A DNA stretch of 64,000 bases. It comes from Whalleya microplaca. Taxonomy: Eukaryota > Ascomycota > Sordariomycetes > Xylariales > Xylariaceae. The stretch spans positions 1 to 64,000 of the forward strand of contig MU385800.1 in NCBI GenBank assembly GCA_022497155.1. The letters run 5' to 3'. The translations under genes were made by a program, and so were the position numbers. Positions 43,327 to 54,544 of this stretch are shown in pieces. Each line of letters begins with the position of its first letter. Within the stretch, counting starts at the first letter, position 1. The notes beneath the pieces were generated by a model. It worked only from the letters and a program-made list of their open reading frames with translations, was not told where the DNA came from and ran no database searches.

Positions 43327-46038
43327 TTACTCATCATCATCCTCCTCGGCCTCCTCGGCCTCAGCCTCGTCATCATCAGCAGCAGCCGCGGGCACATCGT
43401 CGGCAACGCCGCCCTCGTTCTCCAACCGCAGCCACTCGTCCCACTCGGGGAAGAGCTCGTCGTCTTCCGCGGGCACGCCGATCATCTTGGCCACGCGGCC
43501 CTTCTTGTTCTTCTCGAGGCTGTCCTTCCAGCCCTTGACGGCGTCGCCCGTTAGGCTGGGCTTATACGTCTGCGAGAATAGGACCGCCTCGGCGAGTCTG
43601 CCCGTCTTGGTGAGGATGTCCACGCACCCGGCCGTGTCGCCCAGCAGCCATTTGCACGTAAACGCGACGTTGTGGGCGCCAGACTCGAGCGCCTGGACCG
43701 CGAGGGCTTTTAGGCCCTCGTGGTCGGACGTGCTGGAGTGGATCAGGAGTAGGGATCCCAGGTCGCGCGCATGGGTGAAGCACTCTGTCGCGAGAGCCAC
43801 ATCCCATCCTGCTAGGGCTGCGTCACCCACCGTCTTCCACTTATGGTCGTTGTCGGCTTGCCGTGCTAGGTCTAGGGCGATATCGAGCTGGTTCAGAGCT
43901 AACGATAACTCGAACTTGTGCTCGGGATCTGTAGCCACCTCGAGCGCTAATTCCTTATGCCCCTGGCCCTCAAGGAACCTAGCGATCTTGTTGAGCTGAT
44001 CTGCCGGAATATTGGCAAGCAACTCAGCAGCCGTGTCCATGTCGCCGCGCAAGACGAGGGTTTGGTACTCTAATACGGGAAGGGACAGGGAGAAGCTTGT
44101 AATGTTGACATCTTTGTCGGCAAGGTATATCCGAGAATCCCTTTGAATATAGCCGAGAGAGTACATCGGCTGGTCGAAATGTGATATGGTGTAGATTTGA
44201 TCGCCGACCAAGTAGTTCAGTCGGTTAGTACTGTTGGTGTAGATGAAACAGTCGCCAACCCACTCGCCGGTCCGTACGCTGTAGAGACATCAGTAATTTA
44301 TCAGGGACCTCTTCGTAACGATCGTACTCACCTTTCGGCAATGTCTGTGATGATCTCGAAGGCAGCCTCGACTCCATCCTCGTCTACTTGGCCTTCCTGA
44401 GCAGCTTCGACATAGGCCTCGCGGGAGAATCTTAAGACATAGAAGGTGTCTTCACAGGCCAGAGCAACAAGCTCTCCGCTATCTGACCAGTAGACCTGTC
44501 TCGGCTCGACCTCGATCCGTCTGACGAGACCGCCTGTTGCCCAGTCGTAAAACGACACGCCCCCTTGGCCATTCACACCGAGTAGAATGCCGCCAGTTAA
44601 GCCGTCCGCCTGGAAGGGAATATCGAGTCCACCGGGTTTCTCAACGAAGTTCTTGTACACTTTGACACTTGTAGACGATTCTCGGATCGCAAAATCATTG
44701 CTGTTCTCTTTTGACGCCCATACAAAGTCCAATGCGGATCCAAACGCCTTGTTGCGCCATGCTAAAGCAGTGTAAATGATATACTCACCGTCGCCGCAAA
44801 CAGCGACGAACCGGCCGTTGGGGGAGTGGATGAGAGTTTGTGGGTAGACTTCACAGGTGCCAAGGTCTTTCGTGGGAAGTGTGATCGCTTCATTGTCCTT
44901 GATCGAAGCGTCTGCGACATCCATTAGTAACGTGAAAAAACCATCTTCTTCCTATAAGGGTACAAACCACCGCCCTTGATGATCGACGAGACAACTTCGT
45001 TATGTCTAGCCCAAATGAGTTTCCCAGAGCCGTCCATAGATACGGCGGGTTCTTCCCGTCCCATCTTGACTACCACGGCACCGTCATCGAAACCGACCGC
45101 AACGCCTTGCTTGCCACGCTGGTACGACACACACCACGCACGCTCCAATCCATAATTAAGAGACTGCTCAAACCGGTACGTGTTCGCGTGCCATATCCTA
45201 ATGGTGCCATCTTCAGATCCCGAGATGATTACGGGCAGCTCAGGATGGTAGCAGGCAAAGGAAACATTGTTAGTATGGCCCTCGAGACTAGCTATCAGGC
45301 TCTTGGTCGTGTAGTCCCAGATCTTCACCGTCCTGTCGTCAGACGTCGTTAGGAGGTATGGCTTATCGGAATGCGGGTAGTAGTCGACGTGGTTCACGCC
45401 CTTGGTCTCGTGGGCCTCGAGGGTGAAGTTCGCGGTGGACGAGCCCAAACTCCAGATCTTGACGGTCCTGTCCAAACATGCAGAGGCGAAGGTGTTCGTG
45501 TCTTTCGGGTTGATAGCTAAACCCATCACGTAGTGGCTGTGGCCCTCGAAAATCTGAACGCATTTCCATGATTTCTCCCAGTCCCAGAGCTTGATCGTCA
45601 TATCGTCCGAGGCGGTCAGGACGAAGGGCTGTGTTGGATGAATGGCGATAGCTCTTATATAATCAGGGTGTGCCTCGAACGAGGTGATCTTCTCGGAGGT
45701 GTTGTAGTTGTACACTCGGAGCTGGAAGTCGTCGGAACCGCATACGATCCAGTTCTTCCTTGCGACGAATCGACCGGCTCGGACAGGGACATCGGTAAGC
45801 TCGAAGGTCTTGACGATCTGTTGTGTTTCGTAGGACCAGATGTAGACATGGCCTGCTCAGGGGTACGTAGGTGTGAGCAGAAGCATTATCACAGGCATTG
45901 CTATGTATAAGGCTAGAGTAGTGGACAGGACTCACCGCTGTACAAGGTGGTTAGGATCCATGGCTCCTGTGGGTGGAAGTCGATGCCCTTGACACGCTCA
46001 CTGCGCGCAAAGAGCTGTCGCTTTAATTCAAAAGCCAT
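43327..46038 (-). CDS. SEC27: Coatomer (COPI) subunit beta-prime
   Basis: Sec27 is a WD40 and alpha-solenoid subunit of the COPI coat for Golgi-to-ER retrograde transport; it binds KKXX sorting signals. Exons are 45936-46038, 44968-45852, 44332-44911 and 43327-44278 (introns 83, 56 and 53 nt), giving 839 aa, near the yeast 889. It starts [22 protein letters not shown] repeats are clear: [57 protein letters not shown] and [15 protein letters not shown]. The second junction rebuilds [18 protein letters not shown]. The second propeller and solenoid follow ([38 protein letters not shown]). The tail is a run of Asp/Glu/Ala ending EEDDDE. Confidence 0.97.
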
Positions 46039-47236
46039 GTCAGCGCTTCCGGTCTGAATTGGGTTTCAATGGTTCAATAGCTCAATGGGAGGATGGGGGA
46101 ATGGCAGCACAGCAGCTCCCAAGTGGCCAGGTTTCTTGTCTGAGGCTACGTCTCCAACTCGGGTAAAAAGGGCGGAACCGGTAGACGGTACAGATTAGAG
46201 AGAGACATTGTACACACCTTCACATCCAGCCTCATTTTGCCAACAGCCCCAAAAATAGAAACGGTGATCGTTTAACGTGGGAAACGCGACAGTTCGTTTG
46301 TTCGAGGAAGATGCAGGCGGCGCGGAATTTTGATGTTGGGGACGATTTGAATTCACACACAATTGAATTGAATTGAATTGAATCAATCAATCAATAAACC
46401 GACACGCCCTGCCTGCTCTAGTCGGGTATATATCGCTGACACGCTCGTTGGTAATCGGGTAAAAGCTTCAATGTCGTGACGAGCAGGTAGGTAGGAGGTA
46501 TGTAGGTAAGAGGGCTGTATGCGGTGTCGTGCTCCCAAGCAAAGCTCGACCCTGCCTTCTTCTATTTCCACATTTTGAAGTTCAACGGTGGTCACTTCTC
46601 TAGACCCAAGCTTACATAATTCGTGGCTGGAGCTACATCCACCATGTTAATTAGCCACCATTTTTGATTTTTAGTTCATTGCCTATTGTGGCTCAACTTA
46701 ACGCTAATAGTAACTGCATATGCCTGTATTCTGTACCTACATTGACAGGCAGATGAGGCTGTCTTCCATGTTGCATGTACGTACGTACATACATATATCC
46801 ATGGATGCTAATCACATGCATCTCTAATCGCATTGGGCACAATACGCACTGAAGTACAAATATCTAATCACTTGCAAGAAAGAGAGCGAGTCACAATCAT
46901 GTAAAGACGAGGTTATAATGTTTTTTGACCAAGGTCGATCTTGATGTCTTCTTCATGTCAATTTGCGAGATTAGCTATGGACGAGTAATCTCATTTACAG
47001 GAGCAACATGCGCCATCGTGGCTGCAGGCAATAGTAGCTTGCCGAGCGCAGAGCGCAGAGCGCAGAGCGTAGAGCGTTGTTTGACCGTTCCCGTTACGCT
47101 GATGTTTTTCCCGGTATCATTACATGAACGCCTTTATGTCCCCAATATCAAGCAAATCGCTTCCATGTCGTAGTCTCATGTAGAAAGCAAAAGCAAGATG
47201 CCAAAATGAAAAATCAGACGATGTCTAATGAGCCTC
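46039..47236. other. Intergenic region upstream of SEC27
   Basis: 1.2 kb holding the SEC27 promoter and the MPDH 3' end. Simple repeats: AATTG x4 then AATC x3 (46363-46393), and AGAGCGC x3-4 (47047-47076). No gene. Confidence 0.5.
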
Positions 47237-48436
47237 TTAGTCGAGACTGTCGGCCTGCACCTTCTTCACCACCTCCACGACCTTGGGGTACAGCTTATCC
47301 GACCTTTGCAGGCCGCAAACCTTGCGCACCACGTCGTCGGCGCTGTCCTCTGCCATGATCTTGGCGAGCTCCTTGCTTTCCTCGTCTCCCTCGACGTTCT
47401 GGAAACGGAAAGTCATTTCGGCGGCCTCCAACAGCGCTGTTGTCTCCAGGCCCATCTCGGCCAGTTCGGCCGCGGGGCCGATGAAACGTTCCTTGCGCCC
47501 AAGCTTCCGCAATGGAGCACGGCCAACTCTCTCGACGGCATCAGCCAAGTGTGGGTTGCTGATTCTGGCGATGATCTTCTGCTTGTATGCCTCCTGCTCT
47601 GATTCCTCAATGCCGTGCTTCGAAACGATGAGCTTGGCAGTCTCGGCGAGGGCGGCAGAGACGTGGGCCTTGATGTCTTTGTCTCGCATGGCATCGTCGA
47701 TCGTCTGCTTCTTTCTGTTGTATCCGAAGTAGGCAGCCGTGGCGTGCGACGTGTTGACGGTGTAAAGCTTGCGCTCGATGAAGGGCGCTAGGTTGTCTAC
47801 CCACTTGATGCCGTGGATCTCGGGCCTCTCCAGATTGCTTGCCGTGTTCTCGGTTGGCTTGAATGGGGTCTCCTCGACTACCCACTCGTAGAACTTCTCT
47901 AGGGTGACGTCCAACCCGGCGTTGGGGTCTTGAGCGGGGACAATTCTGTCGATAGCAGAGTTGGCGTAGGCTGCCCGTTCGTGGTGGTCTTCAAGACGGT
48001 GTTCAGCCGTGTTGTTGGGGTGCTTGATGTGGCCAGCGAGGGCGTCGGTGGCGCCGATCATGTTCTCGCAGGCAATGACGGCCAGCGGCTTCTGGTCGTT
48101 GGATCGCTTGTCAATACCTTTGGCGATGACGGGAGCGATGAACTTGAGGATGTTGGGGCCGACTGAGCAGGTGACGACATCAGCAGTGGCGATTTCATCA
48201 ACCAACTCAGCCTCGTTGTACTTGGAGTTGATGGCTCGGTAGTTCGTGATAGTCTTTCTCTCCGTGCCCTCGACGCCGCGCTCAATGACATGGTATTCTG
48301 GTGTCGAGTTGAGTTTGTTGACGAGGTCGTCCATCACGTCAGCAAAGACGACTTCGTAGCCTGACTCATGCAAGAAGCAGGCCACGAAGCCGCGGCCAAT
48401 GTTGCCGGAACCGAAGTGAACAGCCTTTTTACCCAT
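47237..48436 (-). CDS. mpdA: Mannitol-1-phosphate 5-dehydrogenase
   Basis: It interconverts fructose-6-phosphate and mannitol-1-phosphate with NAD(H) in the cytosol, the main route to mannitol in filamentous ascomycetes. Single exon, 399 aa, near the usual 388-390. The Rossmann motif [20 protein letters not shown] opens the protein. The long-chain mannitol dehydrogenase signature [20 protein letters not shown] contains the catalytic Lys211, followed by [12 protein letters not shown] with the expected Asn and His. [12 protein letters not shown] is also family-typical. The start is the only good ATG before the Rossmann motif. It lies in the same orientation as SEC27 but with its own 1.2-kb spacing. 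Confidence 0.97.
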   Translation of the reverse strand: MGKKAVHFGSGNIGRGFVACFLHESGYEVVFADVMDDLVNKLNSTPEYHVIERGVEGTERKTITNYRAINSKYNEAELVDEIATADVVTCSVGPNILKFIAPVIAKGIDKRSNDQKPLAVIACENMIGATDALAGHIKHPNNTAEHRLEDHHERAAYANSAIDRIVPAQDPNAGLDVTLEKFYEWVVEETPFKPTENTASNLERPEIHGIKWVDNLAPFIERKLYTVNTSHATAAYFGYNRKKQTIDDAMRDKDIKAHVSAALAETAKLIVSKHGIEESEQEAYKQKIIARISNPHLADAVERVGRAPLRKLGRKERFIGPAAELAEMGLETTALLEAAEMTFRFQNVEGDEESKELAKIMAEDSADDVVRKVCGLQRSDKLYPKVVEVVKKVQADSLD

Positions 48437-50456
48437 GGTGAATGATTGTGGATATTGGATATATGGCAGAGATTTGTTTAGGAAGAATGAATAGTTATGG
48501 TTGTTGTGAGGACGAGAAGACGAAGGTTTATTGTATTTAGTAGGTGTATTTAAAGCGTGGGATGTCAGTTGCTACTGGGAGGAGGCAACAGACGTAATAT
48601 GTAGATCGAGTGTTACTCTAGGCTGGGAAACACTGGAGTTGATAGGAAGTGATTGCGGGAAGATGGGAGAAATTGGTGTAAGGGAGAAAGGATGGCAAAA
48701 GAGGATTTAGCGGGCTTTATAATAACCACACAAGAACAGGTTGACAAACGGCGCAATAGTGCAGGAGCGAGGTCATAATAACCACGAGTCCGGACGATTC
48801 GACCAGACCCGGCGTAGAGGGGTCTCGGCAGGAATGTAGGTACATGTACTGCAACCTGTAACGGATGGATGACGGTAGAAGCGTCCAGGGCTGCAGGGGT
48901 GGCCAAAATACTGTAGAACCACCCAGCCACCGTTTCATCCGAGTCCAAAACTGTTGTCCCACTTTTACATAAGACATACCCAACATGTGCTTTTCACCCA
49001 GTCAGGCCAGTTCGCCATCATGCATCTTCCAGTCTTCAAAACGGAATGGTGCTGACCTACATGTCATGCATTGCCTACATCAAGTATCTACATGTAGGCA
49101 AGTGTAAGTTTTACATAAGATGGAGACGTCTTCATTTGTACGCGGCTGCGGCTGGAGGATATGAGTGACAGGGACACAAGGGAATGTATCACTACTTAGC
49201 AATCAAGGCTTGTGTAAGTTGGATGTTTTTATGAGCCATAAACTTCAATTCTGAGTCGTCTCGATGTTGAATAGAATAGGTATCTACTGCCGAAACAGGC
49301 ACATTGTATAAATCTCTCTAGACCCTGATTCGCTACCTCACTATGTTGGGGGAATAGGACAAAGAGAGGGCAGCGAATAAGGCTTGAAATCGCCCAACCA
49401 ACACTGCCATTATGTTGATAATGAATGCACTGTGATGTTGGCTTATTCAACAACACGATGGCCGTCTTTTTGTCGCCATCGTATGACCTGACGGTGTTAG
49501 TGCTGCCTCCACTTCCGAGGTTGATGTCACCTCTTATGTCCTTATCAAGTTTACCGCGGGTCAGAAGGGGTGAAAGCGGACCGGCTTCTGACTACTTTCA
49601 CCGTTTCATGTTACATCAACGAATCCGGGCCAAGTCGATTCTACAGTGGGTGTACACACGTATGCGTATGCTGCGCATCCGCCCAATTAGGCCCTTGTTA
49701 GCCTCCTTGCCTTGAACGGCCCCAATTGCAACATTACTCGTCTCAACATCGTCATTGACTTCATTTATGAAATTCCATCTTCTTCCGCCGTCAAGTCCCG
49801 CATACAAATTACTAGACGTCCCCTCGAATGCGCCAAGACGCGTCACAACGGCCCATAAGACACTGCCTCTGCCCACCGGGAGCGCTTCGTTGGCAAGTAG
49901 CTGGTCAATGTGCTATGCACTACACAAATTACGCTCGACCAGTCGCGACTGAGACCATGGCATTGTTCAATCGCATATGTTTTTTATATGCACGACGGCG
50001 GAGAAGATGCTGATTAGACAGGTACTATGTAATAAAAGTCTGGGGAAGCCATTCCACCTTGTTACCCCGTCACCCTGCTCTAGTGTTTCCCCCGCCTACA
50101 TACATACATACGACTAATGATAAGTCTGGGGCCGCCTTGATGCTGGCTGGCTGGCTGGATCGTTACTGGAGGTTGACATCGACGTTTGAGTGATTTGTAT
50201 CTGCATGCGACGATAAGGGTTGATATGGCCCTGCAGCGCAGTCACACTCCTCGCCACTGTTTAGGGGCTTACACTAATGCCAGGCTATTAATTACAATAT
50301 ACGACACCATTTATTAAGCCGACGCATCCTCGCGAGACCCCGTTCTGCCCGTTGCAGTTATCCGAGCAGCTTAAGGAAAGAGTCGGGTCCTCGGCACTAC
50401 TGCACAGAGTATTGGCTCCACACACATCCAGGCGCAGTTCACTGGCTGAGTCAGTG
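48437..50456. other. Intergenic region upstream of mpdA
   Basis: The first part carries the mpdA promoter. No other gene is recognised in these 2 kb; small frames (for example 48613-48948 minus, 49425-49715 plus) do not resemble protein. Confidence 0.5.
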
Positions 50457-50458
50457 TA

Positions 50459-50516
50459 CTTGCTATGGCTAATTCGCCTCGACACGCCCCTAGGGCGTTG
50501 CGCTTTAATTAGTAAA
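50459..50516 (+). repeat. MITE left terminal inverted repeat
   Basis: 58-bp end of the MITE; contains CGACACGCCCCTAGGGCGTT, itself with an internal CCCCTAGGG-type near-palindrome. Confidence 0.92.
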
Positions 50517-50729
50517 GAGCCCATGTAATATAAAAATTTCCGATATACATCCGCTACCACCTTAAATATTAGTAGATGAATGTAGATTCGTTAAGCGTAT
50601 ATGTTCTTGTTTTGAATATGTGACAGTACGTAGCAAGAGTACTTTAACTTATATAATAAATTATACTGAAAGCTAAGTCACTTTTATACTCCACTGATAT
50701 ACATCGGATTTTTTATATTACTAGGGTCT

Positions 50730-50787
50730 TTTACTAGTTAAAGCGCAACGCCCTAGGGGCGTGTCGAGGCGAATTAGCCATAGCAAG
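50730..50787 (-). repeat. MITE right terminal inverted repeat
   Basis: Reverse complement of the left end except for one transition (TAATTAG against TAACTAG). Confidence 0.92.
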
Positions 50788-51057
50788 TAAGTCGAGAGGG
50801 AGAGGATGCTTATATTGTAGTACTTGAGTAACTCCATATATCGTGGTTCACATGTAAGAATACATGGTTATGTATCATCATTCAACATAGCATTTCTGGA
50901 TCGATTCATAAATATATGTATAATTCAAATCGCATAATTGATAGGCGGCTGATTACCTAACGAATGGACTTCCATCTCGATGTAGCATTCTGACCGTCTA
51001 AAACGTAGAAATGGGTCTTCCCCGGAACAAGAATGTGCATAGCCCAGGACTGCCCAG

Positions 51058-52560
51058 AACTGCCCCTCGCTTGGTAGAGTTCAACACTCAAAGCCCCTCC
51101 TAATCCTGGTTGATAACCTCGATGACCTCACTACTCTTCACCTGCCCGCCAATCATAGCGCAACAAATTCCCACTAGTCGGACAATATCGTCAGCACGGT
51201 CCACGCTAAAATCACTCAGAAGAACATCGAATCGCCATCATGAAGAGAGTCTTCTTCGATCGATCCGTGGGTCAAGTTGTTCCCATGATTCCTGTGATTG
51301 CGCACTCCTGATGACAGCAAATCAATCCATCGACGACGTTGATTGCTACTTTCATTCACACCGTCTGTTTGATCACCAAGCGAGTTTCCCCCCAACGTCC
51401 AACAATTCCATCATCATCCATCGACTTTACGAGTTGAGGTCTGGGTTCGCCTTATCAATTCGTAACAAGGCATCCTCATCCATTTTCAAGCACGGCTGAC
51501 CCAATAATAACCTTAATGGACCGCAGCATCGGATTCAGGGCTATCCAATAATCGCCAATCATGTAACTGGGATTTCTGTCGCTCCTGTTACTCCAACACC
51601 GTCTACCCCCTTAGACCATGTCGATCTCCCTTCCTATGGAGAACGCTTTAGACCCAACTTATTAGGTACACGGTTCCACGGTGCCTGGAAGGTCTCCAAC
51701 ATCAATGCTTTGTGGTTTCTCATACACATATTAGCATATCTGCATATTTGATCACAGGCAAGCGATTACCTAAGAATTCTGACAATGCTGCGGCCTGCTA
51801 ACGAGCACCCTGCATTGTTGTTGACGAGGCTGTTTGGGATATCAAGGCATGTATAGACGGCTACTCGATTTCTTACTTTGTACATACTATGTGTCGGCTT
51901 TATGCATTTATCCACCAATCCCTGAACACAATGATTAGCATACGGCAGGGAAGCAATTCATCCATACGCCCAGAGTCTAGACCAGTCCTTTCACAGACAA
52001 TCAGTCAGGCAGCTGCCAGGAGAGATAGATCGTCGCCCATCCGCTCGCACACTTCCATATGTATGTGCCAGTCAGCAAGCATACCGCCTTTAGGCTACCC
52101 AGCAACGTGTCTTGTAATAATAATAAGACCTTTTTCAACCTAGACGCAGCGCTTTAGATAAGTGTAAGTACTATCCACTTCTTAACGTGATAAAACGACG
52201 CAGGCCCAACCACTATGCCGGTGAGAATCGCACCTATATCTGTTCACGATACTGAAACATGGCGTTCACAACTCGATAGAATAACCCGATTGTCCGAAGC
52301 AAAACCATGGTCAAGCGATCAGGAACGACCTCCACTTTCATGCATATCCTCAAATCTTCGATTCACTTCAAATGCATCTTGGGCCGAGCCATTCTTAGAT
52401 CCACTCAAGCGCATATAGGCTGCGCAGAGTCACATGCGGCTCCATTTGTCCAAGATAACGGTCACCTTGGCCCAAGCCCATTGGACAGACTGGACAGATT
52501 CGGCATGAGTGAGGCTATGAACCAGATCCGCTGAACTTCGCGCCTTGATAGATAATCACA
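51058..52560 (+). pseudogene. Decayed plus-strand coding fragments, family unknown
   Basis: Several plus-strand stretches read like protein but are cut by stops and shifts. From 51058: HSKPLLILVDNLDDLTTLHL and on, stopped at 51175, then VSTVHAKITQKNIESPS in the same frame. From 51500-51751: an 83-codon open frame without ATG (IQGYPIIANHVTGISVAPVT, then LDHVDLPSYGERFRPNLLG and FHGAWKVSNINALWF). From 52215: MPVRIAPISVHDTETWRSQL to 52418. Base composition is higher in GC than ordinary intergenic DNA here. I read these as remains of one or more lost genes. I could not name the family. Confidence 0.35.
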
Positions 52561-53535
52561 CCCAATTTGGCCCACAGCTTGAACGCTTCGGGAGAACAAC
52601 ACACGATATTGGCAAGCAACCGGCACATCGGGTTGAAGTCGAAGGGCCACACTCCAAGGAACTAATAATATGTATTGTCTGTCTGATTATCCCCACAGGC
52701 CAATACTCTTCCCATTCTTGGAGCGGACTTCACGATGCTCTTCGATCGGTATCGAAAGTTCTCGTTTCATCGACGATTCCTGTATGTTGTCTCTACCGGG
52801 GTTTGCGGGCCGATAATGCAGCAAACGAAAATTTTTATCTTCTCCTAAACCGATATCTCATGTTTCGGTTAGGCCACTGCGCCTTGCCCAACATTCATGG
52901 CGCCGAAGGAAATAAGTTAAGGAAAGGACCGAGACAATGTCGGCGCTTTTATCAAGTTAATTCGAATAAAATAAAAATTATATCTAACGATACTCACCAG
53001 GAGGTCGAACCACGGATCTACGTTTTACAGCGTCTCTTCGGGCTCAATTGAAGCTGGCGGCCGTGAAACGGCCGTGGGGTGCACGGGTCCCGCTCCCATC
53101 ACCTGGTTGGGCCGGCCCTATCAGCCTATCACGCTGTGGGGCCGGTTTGTCCCGACTCCTTTAAACGACCGGTCAGCCGAACACATCAGACGCATGCCCC
53201 TGCCTCACGATATTGGCAAAGTGGTCAACAATGTGATGGAGCAGTTCCTTCATGCGCACTCCAAATTGCGTTTTCAACGTATCGTATACTGATTCACGGT
53301 TAGTTCCTTGTTTCTCCTATCTATGTGATTTCCCCTGGCTTCCACGATGATTTTTTCATGTAGTATTCTGCACCGCCTCTTCAATTACGAAATTCGAAAA
53401 TTGAATCGGTTTGAAGTGCGCTGGCACCCCGTGGCCTATGCACTCCCTGTATTGCTTAAGCAGCCTTTTTTTCTCAACGCCATCAGCTCAATTACCACCA
53501 GCTCCCCTCTCAATGTTTCACACTTCTAGATAGGA
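52545..53535 (+). other. Gene-poor stretch with short open frames
   Basis: Frames 52545-53051 (168 aa) and 53074-53292 (PITWLGRPYQPITLWGRFVP then PHDIGKVVNNVMEQFLHAHS) look partly protein-like, but no domain, splice pattern or start can be defended. Possibly further decay of the fragments to the left. Confidence 0.25.
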
Positions 53536-53606
53536 GGCCGGGGGACTTCCTATCGTCTCCCGGGTGTGCTCATCCAGTAGGAACCACTCAGAATTTAATG
53601 AGATAT

Positions 53607-53762
53607 TCAATGACTCTGCAGCGACACTCGTGCGGCTCGTTCAAGTTTCTCATCAGTAGCAATGAGCCTAATATCATTTTCATGTTTGTCACCCTGCTGG
53701 AACCAAGTGATATGCCAGACCATGTATAAAAACTCTCGTATCTTCAGGAACTCGTGCTGGTC
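53607..53762 (-). pseudogene. Short decayed coding fragment
   Basis: A 52-codon open stretch on the minus strand (DQHEFLKIREFLYMVWHITW, then DIRLIATDEKLERAARVSLQ) ends in a stop and has no start. It looks like real protein, shifted out of frame from a preceding piece (SIEEMRVGSRNCKW, about 53770-53815). Probably a gene remnant. Confidence 0.35.
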
Positions 53763-53815
53763 ACCACTTACAGTTCCGAGAACCAACCCGCATCTCCTCT
53801 ATTGACCTCCCTAAA

Positions 53816-54544
53816 GTGAGTGGTGGTGTCACAAGCATGACGCGAACCTCCTAGAGCTCTAGGTCGTTGATAATAAGTATACTTATTGCTGTTCGAGCTT
53901 GCGGCAATATTCTACTTCCCCTTCATCTTCTCATAGCGTACTACCGGTAGCATCATCATGCATTGTGGTTCAATTTCAACCAAACCTTACTATAATTTGT
54001 TCAAATACGGACCAGGTTTGGAAGTCAATTTATCTCTGAAATTCAATCTTTCTCCGGGGTTGGGGACGATATGGCAGTCATGACAACTTGGGAGACGCGG
54101 ATATCCGTCTATCTAGGGGTCTGAGGATGATACTTATGTTCACTTATTGGGTCCAAATGGACTTCTTCCAACGATTATATTTGCCAGTAGAATAATATGT
54201 ACTCAAACAACTAAAAAGACAGCAGAAGCCAACTTACGAACATGAGGCTTTATAATTGTATAACGACTCCTTCCTTATAAGCCAATATTTCTCTCTTTAC
54301 TATTAGTCACGCTTCGGCTTGGTAGAAAGATTTTCTGGCTCGGAAAAGGCATGGGATATAGATTTGTCCTATTGATTTATCAAGTTCGCCAGACTGCATG
54401 CATTCTCAATCAATCCCCATATCAACTAGAAGTCGCCCCTACCAGGATCTGACGTATTACGAATCTAGTGCTACTCCCTCTCGAATAAGCAGTCTACTAA
54501 GCTCCGACGTCATTCGTACATCTCGCGTGCTTATCCGAATCTAC
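53816..54544. other. Intergenic sequence, nothing recognised
   Basis: No gene, repeat or RNA was found in these 730 bp before the end of the lysine-rich protein gene. Confidence 0.5.

Larger units (their letters stand above)
50459..50787. mobile_element. MITE, foldback type, with TA target-site duplication
   Basis: The two ends are inverted copies of one sequence: 50459-50516 and 50730-50787, 58 bp with a single mismatch (C/T). Both begin CTTGCTATGGCTAATTCGCC reading inward. Weaker inverted similarity continues inward for about 30 bp more (GTAATATAAAAA and CCGAT words). TA lies immediately outside each end (50457-50458 and 50788-50789), as expected for Tc1/mariner-pogo transposition. The 329-bp element has no open frame, so it would move only with a transposase from elsewhere. 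The near-perfect ends suggest a recent insertion or little RIP. Confidence 0.92.

Noticed and set aside
47283..48242. Plus-strand frames opposite mpdA
   Set aside because: Ser/Ala-rich shadows of the dehydrogenase coding strand.
51110..51499. 129-aa ATG frame (MITSMTSLLFTCPPIIAQQI)
   Set aside because: It overlaps a different frame with better protein character, is Ser/His-rich and has no promoter or domain.
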